A stretch of DNA of 42,255 nucleotides from Pseudomonadota bacterium (GTDB taxonomy: Bacteria > Pseudomonadota > Alphaproteobacteria > Reyranellales > Reyranellaceae). Below are positions 16,037-24,296 of this stretch, in pieces. The DNA is taken from assembly GCA_018240695.1 (NCBI GenBank), contig JAFEFH010000011.1:1-42255 (forward strand). The letters run 5' to 3'. The stretch's first letter is position 1. Every line of letters begins with the position of its first letter. The translations under genes were made by a program, and so were the position numbers. The notes under the pieces are model-generated. The model was not told the origin of the DNA and made no database searches. It saw only the letters and a program-made list of their open reading frames with translations.

Positions 16037-17076
16037 CGCGCGAGGGCCTGCGCGGCAAGATCCAGACGGTCCTCGGCACGATCGCGCCCGGGGACCTGGG
16101 CCGCACGCTGATGCACGAGCATGTGCTCTGCGACATCCGCACGCCCACCACGCGCACCGCCAACGATCTCGGGCCCGAGATCACGCTCGAGAATGTCTGG
16201 CAGATGAACTACGGCCGCGGCGTGAAGCATGCCGGCCGCAAGTACATGCTCGATCTCGAGGACATCGCCACCCGCGAGGTGGCGATGATGAAGAACGACG
16301 GCGGCAACGCCATCGTCGAGCTGACCTGCGGCGGGCTCTCGCCCGATCCCGCCGGCCTGCGCCGCATCGCCGAGGGTACCGGCGTGCACCTGATCATGGG
16401 CTGCGGCTACTACGTCAACGACTACCAGGACCCGCGCAACCACGGTCGCGGCGTCGAGGACTTCGCCGCGGAGATGGTGGGCCAGATCCTCGACGGCGCC
16501 TGGGGCACCGATGTGCGCGCCGGCATGATCGGCGAGATCGGCTGCCAGGCGCCGTGGACCGACACCGAGAAACGCGTGATGCAGGGCGCCTTCATCGCCG
16601 CCAGGGAAACCGGCGCGACGATCAACGTCCATCCCGGCCGCGATCCCGACCAGCCGCAGGAGATCGCCGAGTTCGCGCGCGCCGCGGGTTTCCCGACCGA
16701 GCGCATGGTCATCAGCCACATCGACCGCACGATCTTCGACGAGCCGCGCCTGCTCAGGCTCGCGGACTCCGGCGTCACGGTCGAGTTCGACCTGTTCGGC
16801 CAGGAGTCGAGTTACTACGGGCTGTCCGACATCGACATGCCCAACGACGCCACGCGGCTGCGCCTGATCCGGGCGCTGATCGAGCGCGGCCATCTCGAGC
16901 GGGTCGTGATCAGCCACGACATCTGCTACCGCACGCGGCTCGCGAGCTTCGGCGGCCACGGCTACGGCCACATCTTCCGCAACGTCGTGCCGATGATGAA
17001 GAAGCGCGGCTACAGTGCCGACGAGATCGACGCCATCCTGGTCGGCAATCCGCGCCGACTGCTGACCTTCGTCTAG
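16033..17076 (+). CDS. phosphotriesterase-family amidohydrolase
   Basis: Metal-dependent hydrolase with a TIM-barrel, about 347 residues. Ligands are visible in order: HEH (His28, His30) in TLMHEHVLCDI, GEIG with Glu168, INVHPG with His200, ISHIDR with His229 and ISHDICYR with Asp296, together a binuclear centre. Glu168 takes the place of the carbamylated Lys of true phosphotriesterase, as in the PHP/lactonase-like members. Natural activities in the family are often lactone or ester hydrolysis; the substrate here is unknown. Start ATG overlaps the Bug stop (16033-16036). Confidence 0.88.
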   Translation: MTREGLRGKIQTVLGTIAPGDLGRTLMHEHVLCDIRTPTTRTANDLGPEITLENVWQMNYGRGVKHAGRKYMLDLEDIATREVAMMKNDGGNAIVELTCGGLSPDPAGLRRIAEGTGVHLIMGCGYYVNDYQDPRNHGRGVEDFAAEMVGQILDGAWGTDVRAGMIGEIGCQAPWTDTEKRVMQGAFIAARETGATINVHPGRDPDQPQEIAEFARAAGFPTERMVISHIDRTIFDEPRLLRLADSGVTVEFDLFGQESSYYGLSDIDMPNDATRLRLIRALIERGHLERVVISHDICYRTRLASFGGHGYGHIFRNVVPMMKKRGYSADEIDAILVGNPRRLLTFV

Positions 17077-17085
17077 CCGGGCCGC

Positions 17086-17631
17086 CTAGAACGTCAGGTC
17101 GTAGGCCGCTTCCTCGATGTAAGCACGGCCCTCGCTGCCCGCGCGGCTGGAATAGAGCGCGAAGTGGTCGGCGATCCACGGTCCCGCCTTGAAGGTCGAG
17201 AAGCTCGCCATGAACTGCGCGATGTGATGGCCGGTCTCGGCGTGGCTGGAGAAGCGCGCCAGCGTGACGTGCGGGCGGAACTTGCGGCGCTCGACCTCGA
17301 TGCCGCAGTTGCGCGCCACCGTCGTCACCTTCTGTTGCAGCCAGTCGAGGCGGTCGCTGTTCTCGACCAGCGCCACCAGCGCCTTGGGCTGCTTGCCGCT
17401 CGAGAACTGGTCGACGCCCGCGATGGCGACGGAGAAGGGCGGCCCGGCGATGTCGGACAGTTCTTCCTCGAGGTCGCGCATCGGCCCGCCCTGGACCTCG
17501 CCCGCGAAGCACAGCGTGACGTGGAAGTTCTCCGGCGGCACCCAGCGTGCGTCGGGCACGCCCGCCTGCAGGTGCGTGAGTTCCTCGGCGATGTCCTCAG
17601 GGACGGGGAGTGCTATGAACAGACGCGGCAT
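17086..17631 (-). CDS. thpR: RNA 2',3'-cyclic phosphodiesterase (ThpR/LigT family)
   Basis: About 181 residues with the two HxTx motifs of the 2H phosphoesterase superfamily: HVTL at His37 and HVTL at His121, plus the family's N-terminal RLFIALPVP and GVDQFSSGKQPKALVALVE. Acts on 2',3'-cyclic phosphates of RNA ends; the E. coli relative also ligates in vitro. The ATG at 17631 lies inside the end of the arylesterase/TesA frame (35-base overlap), so the two are probably cotranscribed. Confidence 0.92.
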   Translation of the reverse strand: MPRLFIALPVPEDIAEELTHLQAGVPDARWVPPENFHVTLCFAGEVQGGPMRDLEEELSDIAGPPFSVAIAGVDQFSSGKQPKALVALVENSDRLDWLQQKVTTVARNCGIEVERRKFRPHVTLARFSSHAETGHHIAQFMASFSTFKAGPWIADHFALYSSRAGSEGRAYIEEAAYDLTF

Positions 17632-18274
17632 GGTCGGCGAGGTTCTTGTTCACGAAGGGCAGCAGGCGCTTGACCACGACCTCGACACCGTCGGGATTGG
17701 GATGCATGCCGTCGCCCTGGTTGAGCGCGGCGTCCTGCGCCACGCCGTCGAGGATGAAGGGGTAGAGCGGCACCTGATACTTTTCGGCGAGCCGCGGGTA
17801 AAGCCCGTCGAACGCCTTCACATATTCCGGCCCGAGATTGCGCGGCGCCATCATGCCGATCAGCCAGGTCGTGACCTTGGCGGCCTTCAGCTTGGCCAGC
17901 AGCGCGTCGAGATTGCGCTCGGTGGTGGCGGGATCGATGGCGCGCAGCGCGTCGTTGGCGCCGAGCTCGACCATCACGATGTCGGGCTTGTCGCCCAGCA
18001 TCCAGTCCACGCGATCGAGGCCGCCCGCGCTGGTGTCGCCCGAAACCCCGTGGTTCAGCACGGTCACGTCACGGCCCTCGGCCTTGAGGGCGGCTTGCAG
18101 GCGGACGGGCAGGGCCTGGTCCGGTTTCAGCCCATAGCCCGCGGTCAGGCTGTCGCCCAGCATGGCGATCTTGACCGGCTCGGCCCGTGCGGCGCCGGCC
18201 GACAGGCACAAAAGAACAAGCAGCAGTGAATTGACCGCGGCCGTAAAACGACCATATCCCTTGGCGAAGCTCAT
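17597..18274 (-). CDS. tesA: TesA-like arylesterase/lysophospholipase (SGNH/GDSL hydrolase)
   Basis: About 225 residues. A long signal peptide (residues 1-31, core LLLVLLCLSAGAARA) predicts a periplasmic enzyme. The SGNH blocks are complete: block I GDSLTAGYG with Ser42, block II Gly in NHGVSGDTSAGG, block III GANDALR, and block V DGMHPNPDG with the catalytic Asp and His. It hydrolyses acyl esters, thioesters and lysophospholipids. The ATG at 18274 overlaps, on the opposite strand, the ATG of the ybbA homologue (CATG at 18272-18275). A GGAGG lies about 13 bases upstream, rather far. The tesA/ybbA/ybbP divergent order is the same as in E. coli. Confidence 0.9.
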   Translation of the reverse strand: MSFAKGYGRFTAAVNSLLLVLLCLSAGAARAEPVKIAMLGDSLTAGYGLKPDQALPVRLQAALKAEGRDVTVLNHGVSGDTSAGGLDRVDWMLGDKPDIVMVELGANDALRAIDPATTERNLDALLAKLKAAKVTTWLIGMMAPRNLGPEYVKAFDGLYPRLAEKYQVPLYPFILDGVAQDAALNQGDGMHPNPDGVEVVVKRLLPFVNKNLADHAASVHSTPRP

Positions 18275-18995
18275 GGCCGTGGTCCAGCCTCCTATCGTCC
18301 GCCTCGCGGACGTCCATCTCGACATGGCAAGCGATGCCGGCACGGTCAATATCCTGCGCGGCGTCAGCCTCGATGTCGCGGCCGGCGAGATCGCCGCCGT
18401 GGTCGGCCCGTCGGGCGCCGGCAAGTCGAGCCTGATGATGGTCGTCGGCGCGCTGGAACGCGCGACCTCCGGCTGGGTCGAGGTCGCCGGCCGCGATCTC
18501 GGGCCGCTCGACGACGATGCCCGCGCCCGCCTGCGCCGCGACCATATCGGCATCGTCTTCCAGGGCTTCCATCTCATTCCCACGATGACCGCGCTCGAGA
18601 ACGTGGCGCTGCCGCTCGAGTTCGCGGGCCGCCCCGACGCCTTCGACGCCGCACGCGCCGCGCTGCAACGGGTCGGGCTCGGCCATCGCCTCGGCCACTA
18701 TCCCGCCCAGCTCTCGGGCGGCGAGCAGCAGCGCGTCGCCGTGGCGCGCGCTTTCGTGGGTCAGCCGAAGCTCCTGCTGGCCGACGAACCCACCGGCAAC
18801 CTTGACGGCGCCACCGGCAAGCAGGTCATGGACCTGCTGTTCGAACTGGCGCGCGCCGAGGGCACGACCCTGATCCTGATCACCCACGACATGGCGCTGG
18901 CCGATCGCTGCGACCGCATCGTACGCGTGGCCGACGGGCTGGTGGTCGGCGACGAGCGCCCCGATGCGCGCGCTGGAGCAGTGGCCGCTCAATGA
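18273..18995 (+). CDS. ybbA: ABC transporter ATP-binding protein, YbbA/LolD type
   Basis: About 240 residues with every ABC motif: Walker A VVGPSGAGKSS, Q-loop IGIVFQGFHLIPTMTALENV, signature LSGGEQQRVAVARA, Walker B LLLADEPTGNLD, and H-loop ITHD. The sequence after the Q-loop is that of the MacB/LolD/YbbA branch, which powers FtsX-like permeases rather than classical transport. Start at ATG 18273 begins MAVVQPPIVRL; a GTG two codons on is an alternative. The stop overlaps the permease ATG (18992-18995), so both are coupled. Confidence 0.92.
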   Translation: MAVVQPPIVRLADVHLDMASDAGTVNILRGVSLDVAAGEIAAVVGPSGAGKSSLMMVVGALERATSGWVEVAGRDLGPLDDDARARLRRDHIGIVFQGFHLIPTMTALENVALPLEFAGRPDAFDAARAALQRVGLGHRLGHYPAQLSGGEQQRVAVARAFVGQPKLLLADEPTGNLDGATGKQVMDLLFELARAEGTTLILITHDMALADRCDRIVRVADGLVVGDERPDARAGAVAAQ

Positions 18996-21529
18996 GTCTC
19001 GCGCTCCGGCTCGCGCGCCGCGAGATGCGCAGCGGCCTCGGCGGCTTTCGCCTGTTCCTCGCCTGCCTGGCTGTCGGCGTCGGCGCGATCGCGGCGATTT
19101 TGTCGTTCAGCCGTGCCGTCGAGGAGGGCGTGCGCGCCGACTCGCGCGAGATCCTGGGCGGCGACGTCTCGGTCTCGGTGCTCTATCGCGAGGCCTCGCC
19201 CGACCAGATAGCGTTCCTGCGCCAGCAGGGAACCCTGACGCGCTGGATCGACAGCCGCGCCATGGCCCATCCGGTGAAGGACACCGGCCGCGCCACGCTG
19301 GTCCAGCTCAAGGCGGTCGAGCAGGCCTATCCGCTCTACGGCAAGCTCGAGCTGCAAGGCGGCGGGTCGCTCGCCGAGGCGCTCGCCAAGCGTGACGGCG
19401 TGTGGGGCGCGGTGGTCGAGGACGCCGCGCTCAAGCGCATGAACATCGCGCTCGGCGACACGGTTAAAGTGGGCGAGGTGCCGGTGCAGGTGCGGGCGCT
19501 GATCGCGCGCGAGCCGGACAGCGGCCTCAACGCCTTCGCGAGCCTCGGCCCGCGCCTGATGATGTCGTTCGATGCGCTGGACGAGTCGGGCCTCGTGCAG
19601 CCCGGCAGCCTGCTGACGTGGCAGTATCGCTTGCGCCTGCCGCCGGGCGCGTCGGACAAGGCCACGGTCGAGGCGATCCGCGCGCACTATCCGCGCGAGG
19701 GCTGGCGGGTGCAGGGGCTGGCCGATGCCGGCGGCAGCATCCGCTTCTGGCTCGACCGCCTCACGCAGTTCCTCGGCCTGATCGGCCTGTCGTCGCTGCT
19801 GGTGGGCGGTGTCGGCGTCGGCAATTCGGTGTCGAGCTTCCTCGCCACGCGCCAGCGCACCATCGCCACGATGAAATGCCTGGGCGCGCCCCAGCGGCTG
19901 ATCTTCACCACGTACCTGTTGCAGCTGGGCGGGCTCGCGCTGCTGGGCGTCGTGCTCGGCGTGATCGTGGGCGTGGCGCTGCCGTTCCTCGCCCAGAGCA
20001 CCATCGGCGATCTCCTGCCGGTGCGGGCGCGCATCGCGCTCTACCTGCGGCCGATCCTGGTGGCAGCGGGCTTCGGCGTGCTGGTGTCGCTGCTGTTCGC
20101 GCTGGTGCCGCTGATGCGCGCACGCGTCGTGCCGGCGGCGACCTTGATGCGCGGCGCCGTGGTGCCGCAGAAGACGCGCTGGTGGCGCGGGCAGGGGCTG
20201 GGCTGGCGCGACGGTCTCGTCCTGGGCGGCGCGGCGATGGCGCTGGCGGCCTTCACCATCTTCACCGCCATCGAGCGCCGCATCGGCGCGTGGTTCGTGC
20301 TGGGCTCGGTCGGCGCCTTCCTTGCATTCCCGGCGCTGGCGCAGGCGGTGATGTTCGCGGCCGCGCGCGCCGGCAAGCCGCGCTTCGCCGCGCTGCGCCT
20401 CGCGCTCGCCAACCTGCACCGGCCGGGCGCGCCGACGCCGATCGTGATGCTGTCGCTCGGCCTCGGTCTCACCGTGCTGGTCGCGACGGCGCTGATCCAG
20501 GGCAACCTGCGCGAACAGATCACCAGCCGCATCCCCAAGGACGCGCCGGCCTTCTTCTTCGTCGATATCCAGTCCAACCAGATCGACGCCTTCGAGAGGA
20601 CCGTGGCCGCCGTGCCGGGCGCGGGCGCGCTCGAGAAGGTGCCGTCGCTGCGCGGCCGCATCGTGAAGATCGGCGGCAAGCCGGTCGGCGAGATGATCGT
20701 GCCGTCCAATGCCCGCTGGGCGATCGACGGCGATCGCGGCGTGACCTACTCGGCGACGCCGCCCGAAGGGGCGCAGATCACCGCCGGCCAGTGGTGGGCG
20801 CCGGACTATCGCGGTCCGCAGCTCGTGTCGTTCGACGAGGGCCTGGCCGAGGCCTTCAACATCGGCATCGGCGACACGATCACGGTCAACGTGCTGGGCC
20901 GCGATATCGAGGCGAAGATCGCCTCGCTGCGCCGCATCGTGTGGCAGTCGCTGTCGCTCAACTTCGTCTTCGTCTTCTCGCCCGGCACGCTCGACAAGGC
21001 GCCGCACACCTATCTCGCGACGGTGAAGGCCACGCCCACCGCCGAAGACGAGATCTTCAAGCTCGTCACCGACCGTTTCCCCAACGTCACCGTCGTGCGC
21101 ATCCGCGACGCCATCCAGACGGCGTCCGACGTCCTGGGCAATATCGAGCTGGCGACCCGCGCGATCGGCCTGCTCAGCATCCTGGCAGGTGTGCTGGTGC
21201 TGGCCGGCGCCATGCTGGCGACCCAGCGTCGGCGCGTTCACGAAGCCGTGGTCATGAAGGTGTTGGGCGCCACGCGCGCCCGCATCGCCGGAATCTTTGC
21301 CTGGGAGTTCGCCGCCCTGGGCCTTGCCACGGCGCTGGCCGCCATCGCCGTCGGGACCCTGGCGGCCTGGCTGGTGGTGCGCCGCCTGATGCATCTGGAA
21401 TGGACTTTTCTGCCCACCGTGGCCGTGTCGGTGGCGTTGGGCGCCGTGGCCCTGACCCTGGCTTTCGGGCTGGCGGGAACTTTGGCAGCATTAAGGCAAC
21501 GGCCGCTGGCGCTGCTTCGGAACGAGTGA
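18992..21529 (+). CDS. ybbP: FtsX-like ABC permease, YbbP type
   Basis: Inner-membrane permease of about 845 residues, the length of E. coli YbbP. One N-terminal helix (FRLFLACLAVGVGAIAAIL) anchors a large periplasmic domain with the REILGGDVSVSV stretch; a first FtsX domain spans residues ~255-390 (SLLVGGVGVGNSVSSFLATRQRTIATMKCLGA), a middle helix pair follows, then a second periplasmic domain and a second FtsX domain near residues 720-845 (ATQRRRVHEAVVMKVLGATRARI). The function of YbbAP is not firmly known; linkage to TesA suggests a lipid-related role at the envelope. Confidence 0.92.
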   Translation: MSLALRLARREMRSGLGGFRLFLACLAVGVGAIAAILSFSRAVEEGVRADSREILGGDVSVSVLYREASPDQIAFLRQQGTLTRWIDSRAMAHPVKDTGRATLVQLKAVEQAYPLYGKLELQGGGSLAEALAKRDGVWGAVVEDAALKRMNIALGDTVKVGEVPVQVRALIAREPDSGLNAFASLGPRLMMSFDALDESGLVQPGSLLTWQYRLRLPPGASDKATVEAIRAHYPREGWRVQGLADAGGSIRFWLDRLTQFLGLIGLSSLLVGGVGVGNSVSSFLATRQRTIATMKCLGAPQRLIFTTYLLQLGGLALLGVVLGVIVGVALPFLAQSTIGDLLPVRARIALYLRPILVAAGFGVLVSLLFALVPLMRARVVPAATLMRGAVVPQKTRWWRGQGLGWRDGLVLGGAAMALAAFTIFTAIERRIGAWFVLGSVGAFLAFPALAQAVMFAAARAGKPRFAALRLALANLHRPGAPTPIVMLSLGLGLTVLVATALIQGNLREQITSRIPKDAPAFFFVDIQSNQIDAFERTVAAVPGAGALEKVPSLRGRIVKIGGKPVGEMIVPSNARWAIDGDRGVTYSATPPEGAQITAGQWWAPDYRGPQLVSFDEGLAEAFNIGIGDTITVNVLGRDIEAKIASLRRIVWQSLSLNFVFVFSPGTLDKAPHTYLATVKATPTAEDEIFKLVTDRFPNVTVVRIRDAIQTASDVLGNIELATRAIGLLSILAGVLVLAGAMLATQRRRVHEAVVMKVLGATRARIAGIFAWEFAALGLATALAAIAVGTLAAWLVVRRLMHLEWTFLPTVAVSVALGAVALTLAFGLAGTLAALRQRPLALLRNE

Positions 21530-21600
21530 TTTTTGCTGCCTGGGCCGGCCGGTCACAGACGTGCTATCTCGCGTGATCTCTATTGATTCACTCGGTCTGT

Positions 21601-21660
21601 CTCACCACATTATCCGGCGAAGGGGCTCGCGAATGAGGCCCCTCAGGAGGCTCAGCTCAA
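21601..21660 (+). ncRNA. structured 5' leader of the ybhL homologue (candidate ybhL RNA motif)
   Basis: Within the 131-base gap before the Bax-inhibitor gene, AGGGGC (21621-21626) pairs with GCCCCT (21638-21643) across an 11-base loop; the helix ends two bases before the AGGAGG ribosome site (21645-21650). A conserved RNA motif named ybhL has been described upstream of ybhL genes in alphaproteobacteria; both gene and host fit, but I could not compare against its covariance model. A helix so close to the Shine-Dalgarno could control translation. Confidence 0.45.
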
Positions 21661-22419
21661 ATGGCGAACCAGAACTTCAATACTTTCAACACCGCCGCGA
21701 CGACGGACCAGGCATTCGATGCCGGCCTGCGCGCCCACATGGTGCGTGTTTACAACTACATGGCCTCGGGCCTCGCGCTCTCGGGCATCGTGGCCTACGC
21801 GCTGATGGCCACGCCCGGCCTGCAACAGATCTTCTTCACGATGGGCATGACGCGCGGCGGCTCACTTGTGGCCGTCGGTCCGAACCTGCTCGGCTGGATC
21901 GCGATCCTGGCGCCGATCGGCTTGCTGCTGCTCGTCAGCTTCCGCGCGGCGCAGATGAGCGTCGGCAGCGTCCAGGCGATCTACTGGGCGGTCACCGCGC
22001 TGATGGGCGTCAGCCTGTCGCTGGTGCTCTCGCACTACACCGGCGCGTCGGTCGCCCGCACGTTCTTCGTGACGGCCGCGTCCTTCGCCGCGCTCAGCCT
22101 CTACGGCTACACGACCAAGCGTGACCTCTCGGCGTTCGGCAAGTTCCTGTTCATGGGCCTGATCGGCATCGTGCTGGCCAGCCTGGTGAACATGTTCTTC
22201 CCGTCCGGCACCATGAGCTTCATCATCTCGGTCGCCGGCGTCCTGATCTTCTCGGGCCTGATCGCCTACGACACCCAGAAGATCAAGGAGCAGTATGCCG
22301 AGGCTTGGGGCCAGGACGTGTCCGAGAAGGTCGCCATCTTCGGCGCCCTCAGCCTCTACCTCGACTTCGTGAACCTGTTCCAGTTCCTGCTCAGCTTCAT
22401 GGGACAGAGCCGCGACTAG
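21661..22419 (+). CDS. ybhL: Bax inhibitor-1/YccA-YbhL family membrane protein
   Basis: 252 residues with seven hydrophobic helices, the BI-1 topology. After an Asn/Thr-rich head the family start FDAGLRAHMVRVYNYMASGLALSGIVAY is clear; the C-terminal part carries GLIAYDTQKIKEQY with the conserved Asp of the BI-1 pore, and FGALSLYLDFVNLFQFLLSF. Relatives act as pH-sensitive calcium-leak channels or protease modulators; the bacterial role is uncertain. Strong AGGAGG upstream and its own leader. A rho-independent terminator follows 24 bases after the stop. Confidence 0.93.
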   Translation: MANQNFNTFNTAATTDQAFDAGLRAHMVRVYNYMASGLALSGIVAYALMATPGLQQIFFTMGMTRGGSLVAVGPNLLGWIAILAPIGLLLLVSFRAAQMSVGSVQAIYWAVTALMGVSLSLVLSHYTGASVARTFFVTAASFAALSLYGYTTKRDLSAFGKFLFMGLIGIVLASLVNMFFPSGTMSFIISVAGVLIFSGLIAYDTQKIKEQYAEAWGQDVSEKVAIFGALSLYLDFVNLFQFLLSFMGQSRD

Positions 22420-22443
22420 TCGCGAAAGGCAAACGATGCACCG

Positions 22444-22473
22444 AACGCCCGGGCGGCAACGCCCGGGCGTTTT
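22444..22473 (+). terminator. rho-independent terminator after ybhL
   Basis: A perfect 12-bp stem (AACGCCCGGGCG at 22444-22455 and its complement at 22460-22471) closed by a GCAA tetraloop, running into TTTT (22470-22473). It ends only three bases before the first possible nhaA start codon at 22477. Confidence 0.88.
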
Positions 22474-22476
22474 GCT

Positions 22477-23661
22477 ATGGATCGGTCTTCGATGATCGCC
22501 CGCCTGCGCTCCTTCTTCTCCGGCGACGCCGCCGACGCCCTGCCGCTGCTGGGCGCCACGGTGCTGGCGCTGGTGCTGGCCAATTCGCCGGCTGCCTCCG
22601 CGGTCCAGGGCGTGCTGCACGCGGTGGTGGGCGGCCGCATCGCCGGGCTCGATCTCGCCAAGACCGTCGAGCACTGGATCAACGATGGGCTGATGGTGAT
22701 CTTCTTCCTGCTCGTCGGCATGGAGATCAAGCGCGAGGTCGTGAGCGGCGAGCTGTCGGAGCTCTCGAAGGTGGCATTGCCGATCGCGGGGGCGCTGGGC
22801 GGCATCGTCCTGCCGGCGCTGATCTACACGGGCTTCACCTGGGGAGATCCGGTGGCGCGGCACGGTTGGGCCATTCCATCGGCGACCGATATCGCCTTCG
22901 CCGTGGCGGTGCTGGCGGCGCTGGGCCCGCGCGTGCCGCTCGCCCTGAAGCTCTTCCTGCTGACCCTGGCGATCGTCGACGATCTGGCCGCCATCGTCAT
23001 CATCGCCATCTTCTACACCAGCGAACTGTCGATGCTCTCGCTGGCGCTGGCGGCCGGCTGCCTCGCGGCGTTGCTTGCCTTGAACCTGGCGGGCGTGCGC
23101 CGCTTTCCGCTCTACCTGGTCCTGGGCGTGGCGCTCTGGCTCTGCGTGCTGAAGTCGGGCGTGCATGCCACCCTGGCCGGTGTGGCGCTCGCCTTTCTGT
23201 TGCCGCTGAAGGGCGGCGACGAGGCCGAGGAAGGCCGTGCCTTCCTGAAGCTCGAGCATGCGCTCAAGCCCTGGGTGTCGTTCCTCGTCATGCCGGTGTT
23301 CGCTTTCGCCAACTCGGGCCTCGACCTCTCCGGCATCACGTCCGCGATGATCGTGCATCCCTTGACGCTCGGCATCGTGGCTGGTCTCTTCATTGGCAAG
23401 CAGGTCGGCGTTTTCACGGCGGCATGGGCGCTCATCCGTCTCGGCTATGCGCGCCTGCCGACCGGCGCCACCTGGGGCCAGCTCTACGGCGTCAGCATCT
23501 GCGCCGGCATCGGCTTCACCATGAGCCTGTTCATCGGCACGCTGGCATTCACCGGCGCCAATGTGCGCCTCGACGAATTGGTGCGGCTGGGCGTGCTCGC
23601 CGCTTCGCTGCTGTCGGCGGTGATCGGGTACGCGGTGTTGCGGCACGTGTCTCGCCGGTAG
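22477..23661 (+). CDS. nhaA: Na+/H+ antiporter NhaA
   Basis: About 394 residues (389 if the ATG at 22492 is used; that one gives the more usual MIARLRSFF start). Eleven to twelve membrane helices. Key residues of NhaA are present: IPSATDIAFA (the Asp133 region) and LAIVDDLAAI, the double Asp that carries sodium and protons; GMEIKREVVSGEL in the first loop and GIGFTMSLFIGTLAF near the end are also family marks. It exports sodium against protons for pH and salt tolerance. Neither start has a clear Shine-Dalgarno, and the ybhL terminator abuts the 5' end, so where its transcript begins is unclear. Confidence 0.93.
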   Translation: MDRSSMIARLRSFFSGDAADALPLLGATVLALVLANSPAASAVQGVLHAVVGGRIAGLDLAKTVEHWINDGLMVIFFLLVGMEIKREVVSGELSELSKVALPIAGALGGIVLPALIYTGFTWGDPVARHGWAIPSATDIAFAVAVLAALGPRVPLALKLFLLTLAIVDDLAAIVIIAIFYTSELSMLSLALAAGCLAALLALNLAGVRRFPLYLVLGVALWLCVLKSGVHATLAGVALAFLLPLKGGDEAEEGRAFLKLEHALKPWVSFLVMPVFAFANSGLDLSGITSAMIVHPLTLGIVAGLFIGKQVGVFTAAWALIRLGYARLPTGATWGQLYGVSICAGIGFTMSLFIGTLAFTGANVRLDELVRLGVLAASLLSAVIGYAVLRHVSRR

Positions 23662-23738
23662 TTCCGCGGGGATTTGTTCCGTCCGGCGGCAAGATTTTTC
23701 GCGCCGGTGACATATGCGCGACCTTCACCCCGGCCAGA

Positions 23739-23766
23739 TTGCGCCCCGCCGCCCGGGGCCTATACT
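23739..23766 (+). promoter_or_regulatory. promoter of the HxlR regulator gene
   Basis: TTGCGC (23739-23744), 16 bases, TATACT (23761-23766). The predicted transcription start, around 23773, falls two bases before the ATG at 23775, so the mRNA would be leaderless. The spacer contains GCCCC and GGGGC arms separated by seven bases that could serve as an operator. Confidence 0.55.
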
Positions 23767-23774
23767 TTCCCGCC

Positions 23775-24290
23775 ATGCGGCGGACTTCCTATGAGCAGAT
23801 GAATTGTTCGATTGCGTCGGCGCTCGATGTCGTCGGCGAGCCCTGGACTCTGCTCATCGTGCGCGACGCTTTCTACGGCGTGCGCCGCTTCGACGATTTC
23901 CAGGAGAATCTCGGCATCGCGCGCAACGTGCTGACGGCGCGCCTGAAGAAGCTCGTCGAGGCCGGCGTGTTCCGCAAGACCGCCTATCGCCAGCGGCCGC
24001 TGCGCCACGAGTACCGGCTGACGGAGAAGGGGGCGGCGCTGTTCACCGTCATCGTCGGCCTCAAGCAGTGGGGCGACCGTTTCGGCGCGGCGGCGCGCAA
24101 TGGCCGGCCGATGGATCTGGTCGACCGCAACGACGGCCATCCGCTCGAGCCGGTGCTGATCGACAGCGCCACCGGCCAGAAGGTCGAGCTGACCAACGTG
24201 CGCTCGGTCGCCGGTCCTGGTGCGGAGCAGGCCACGCGCGACTTCTTCAGCCGCCTCGCGCTCAACCGGCCGGTCACGCGCGAGAGCTGA
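23775..24290 (+). CDS. HxlR-family winged-helix transcriptional regulator
   Basis: About 171 residues. The N-terminal 100 form the HxlR winged helix: NCSIASALDVVGEPWTLLIVRDAFYGVRRFDDFQENLGIARNVLTARL, then EYRLTEKGAALFTVIVGLKQWGDRF. The Cys at residue 11 is the redox-sensing position used in some HxlR proteins. The C-terminal 70 residues (HPLEPVLIDSATGQKVELTNV) are a common extension in this family. Its targets are unknown: it has no divergent partner and sits between nhaA and a convergent small gene (six-base gap). A TATACT box just upstream suggests a leaderless transcript. Confidence 0.9.
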   Translation: MRRTSYEQMNCSIASALDVVGEPWTLLIVRDAFYGVRRFDDFQENLGIARNVLTARLKKLVEAGVFRKTAYRQRPLRHEYRLTEKGAALFTVIVGLKQWGDRFGAAARNGRPMDLVDRNDGHPLEPVLIDSATGQKVELTNVRSVAGPGAEQATRDFFSRLALNRPVTRES

Positions 24291-24296
24291 GCGCAA

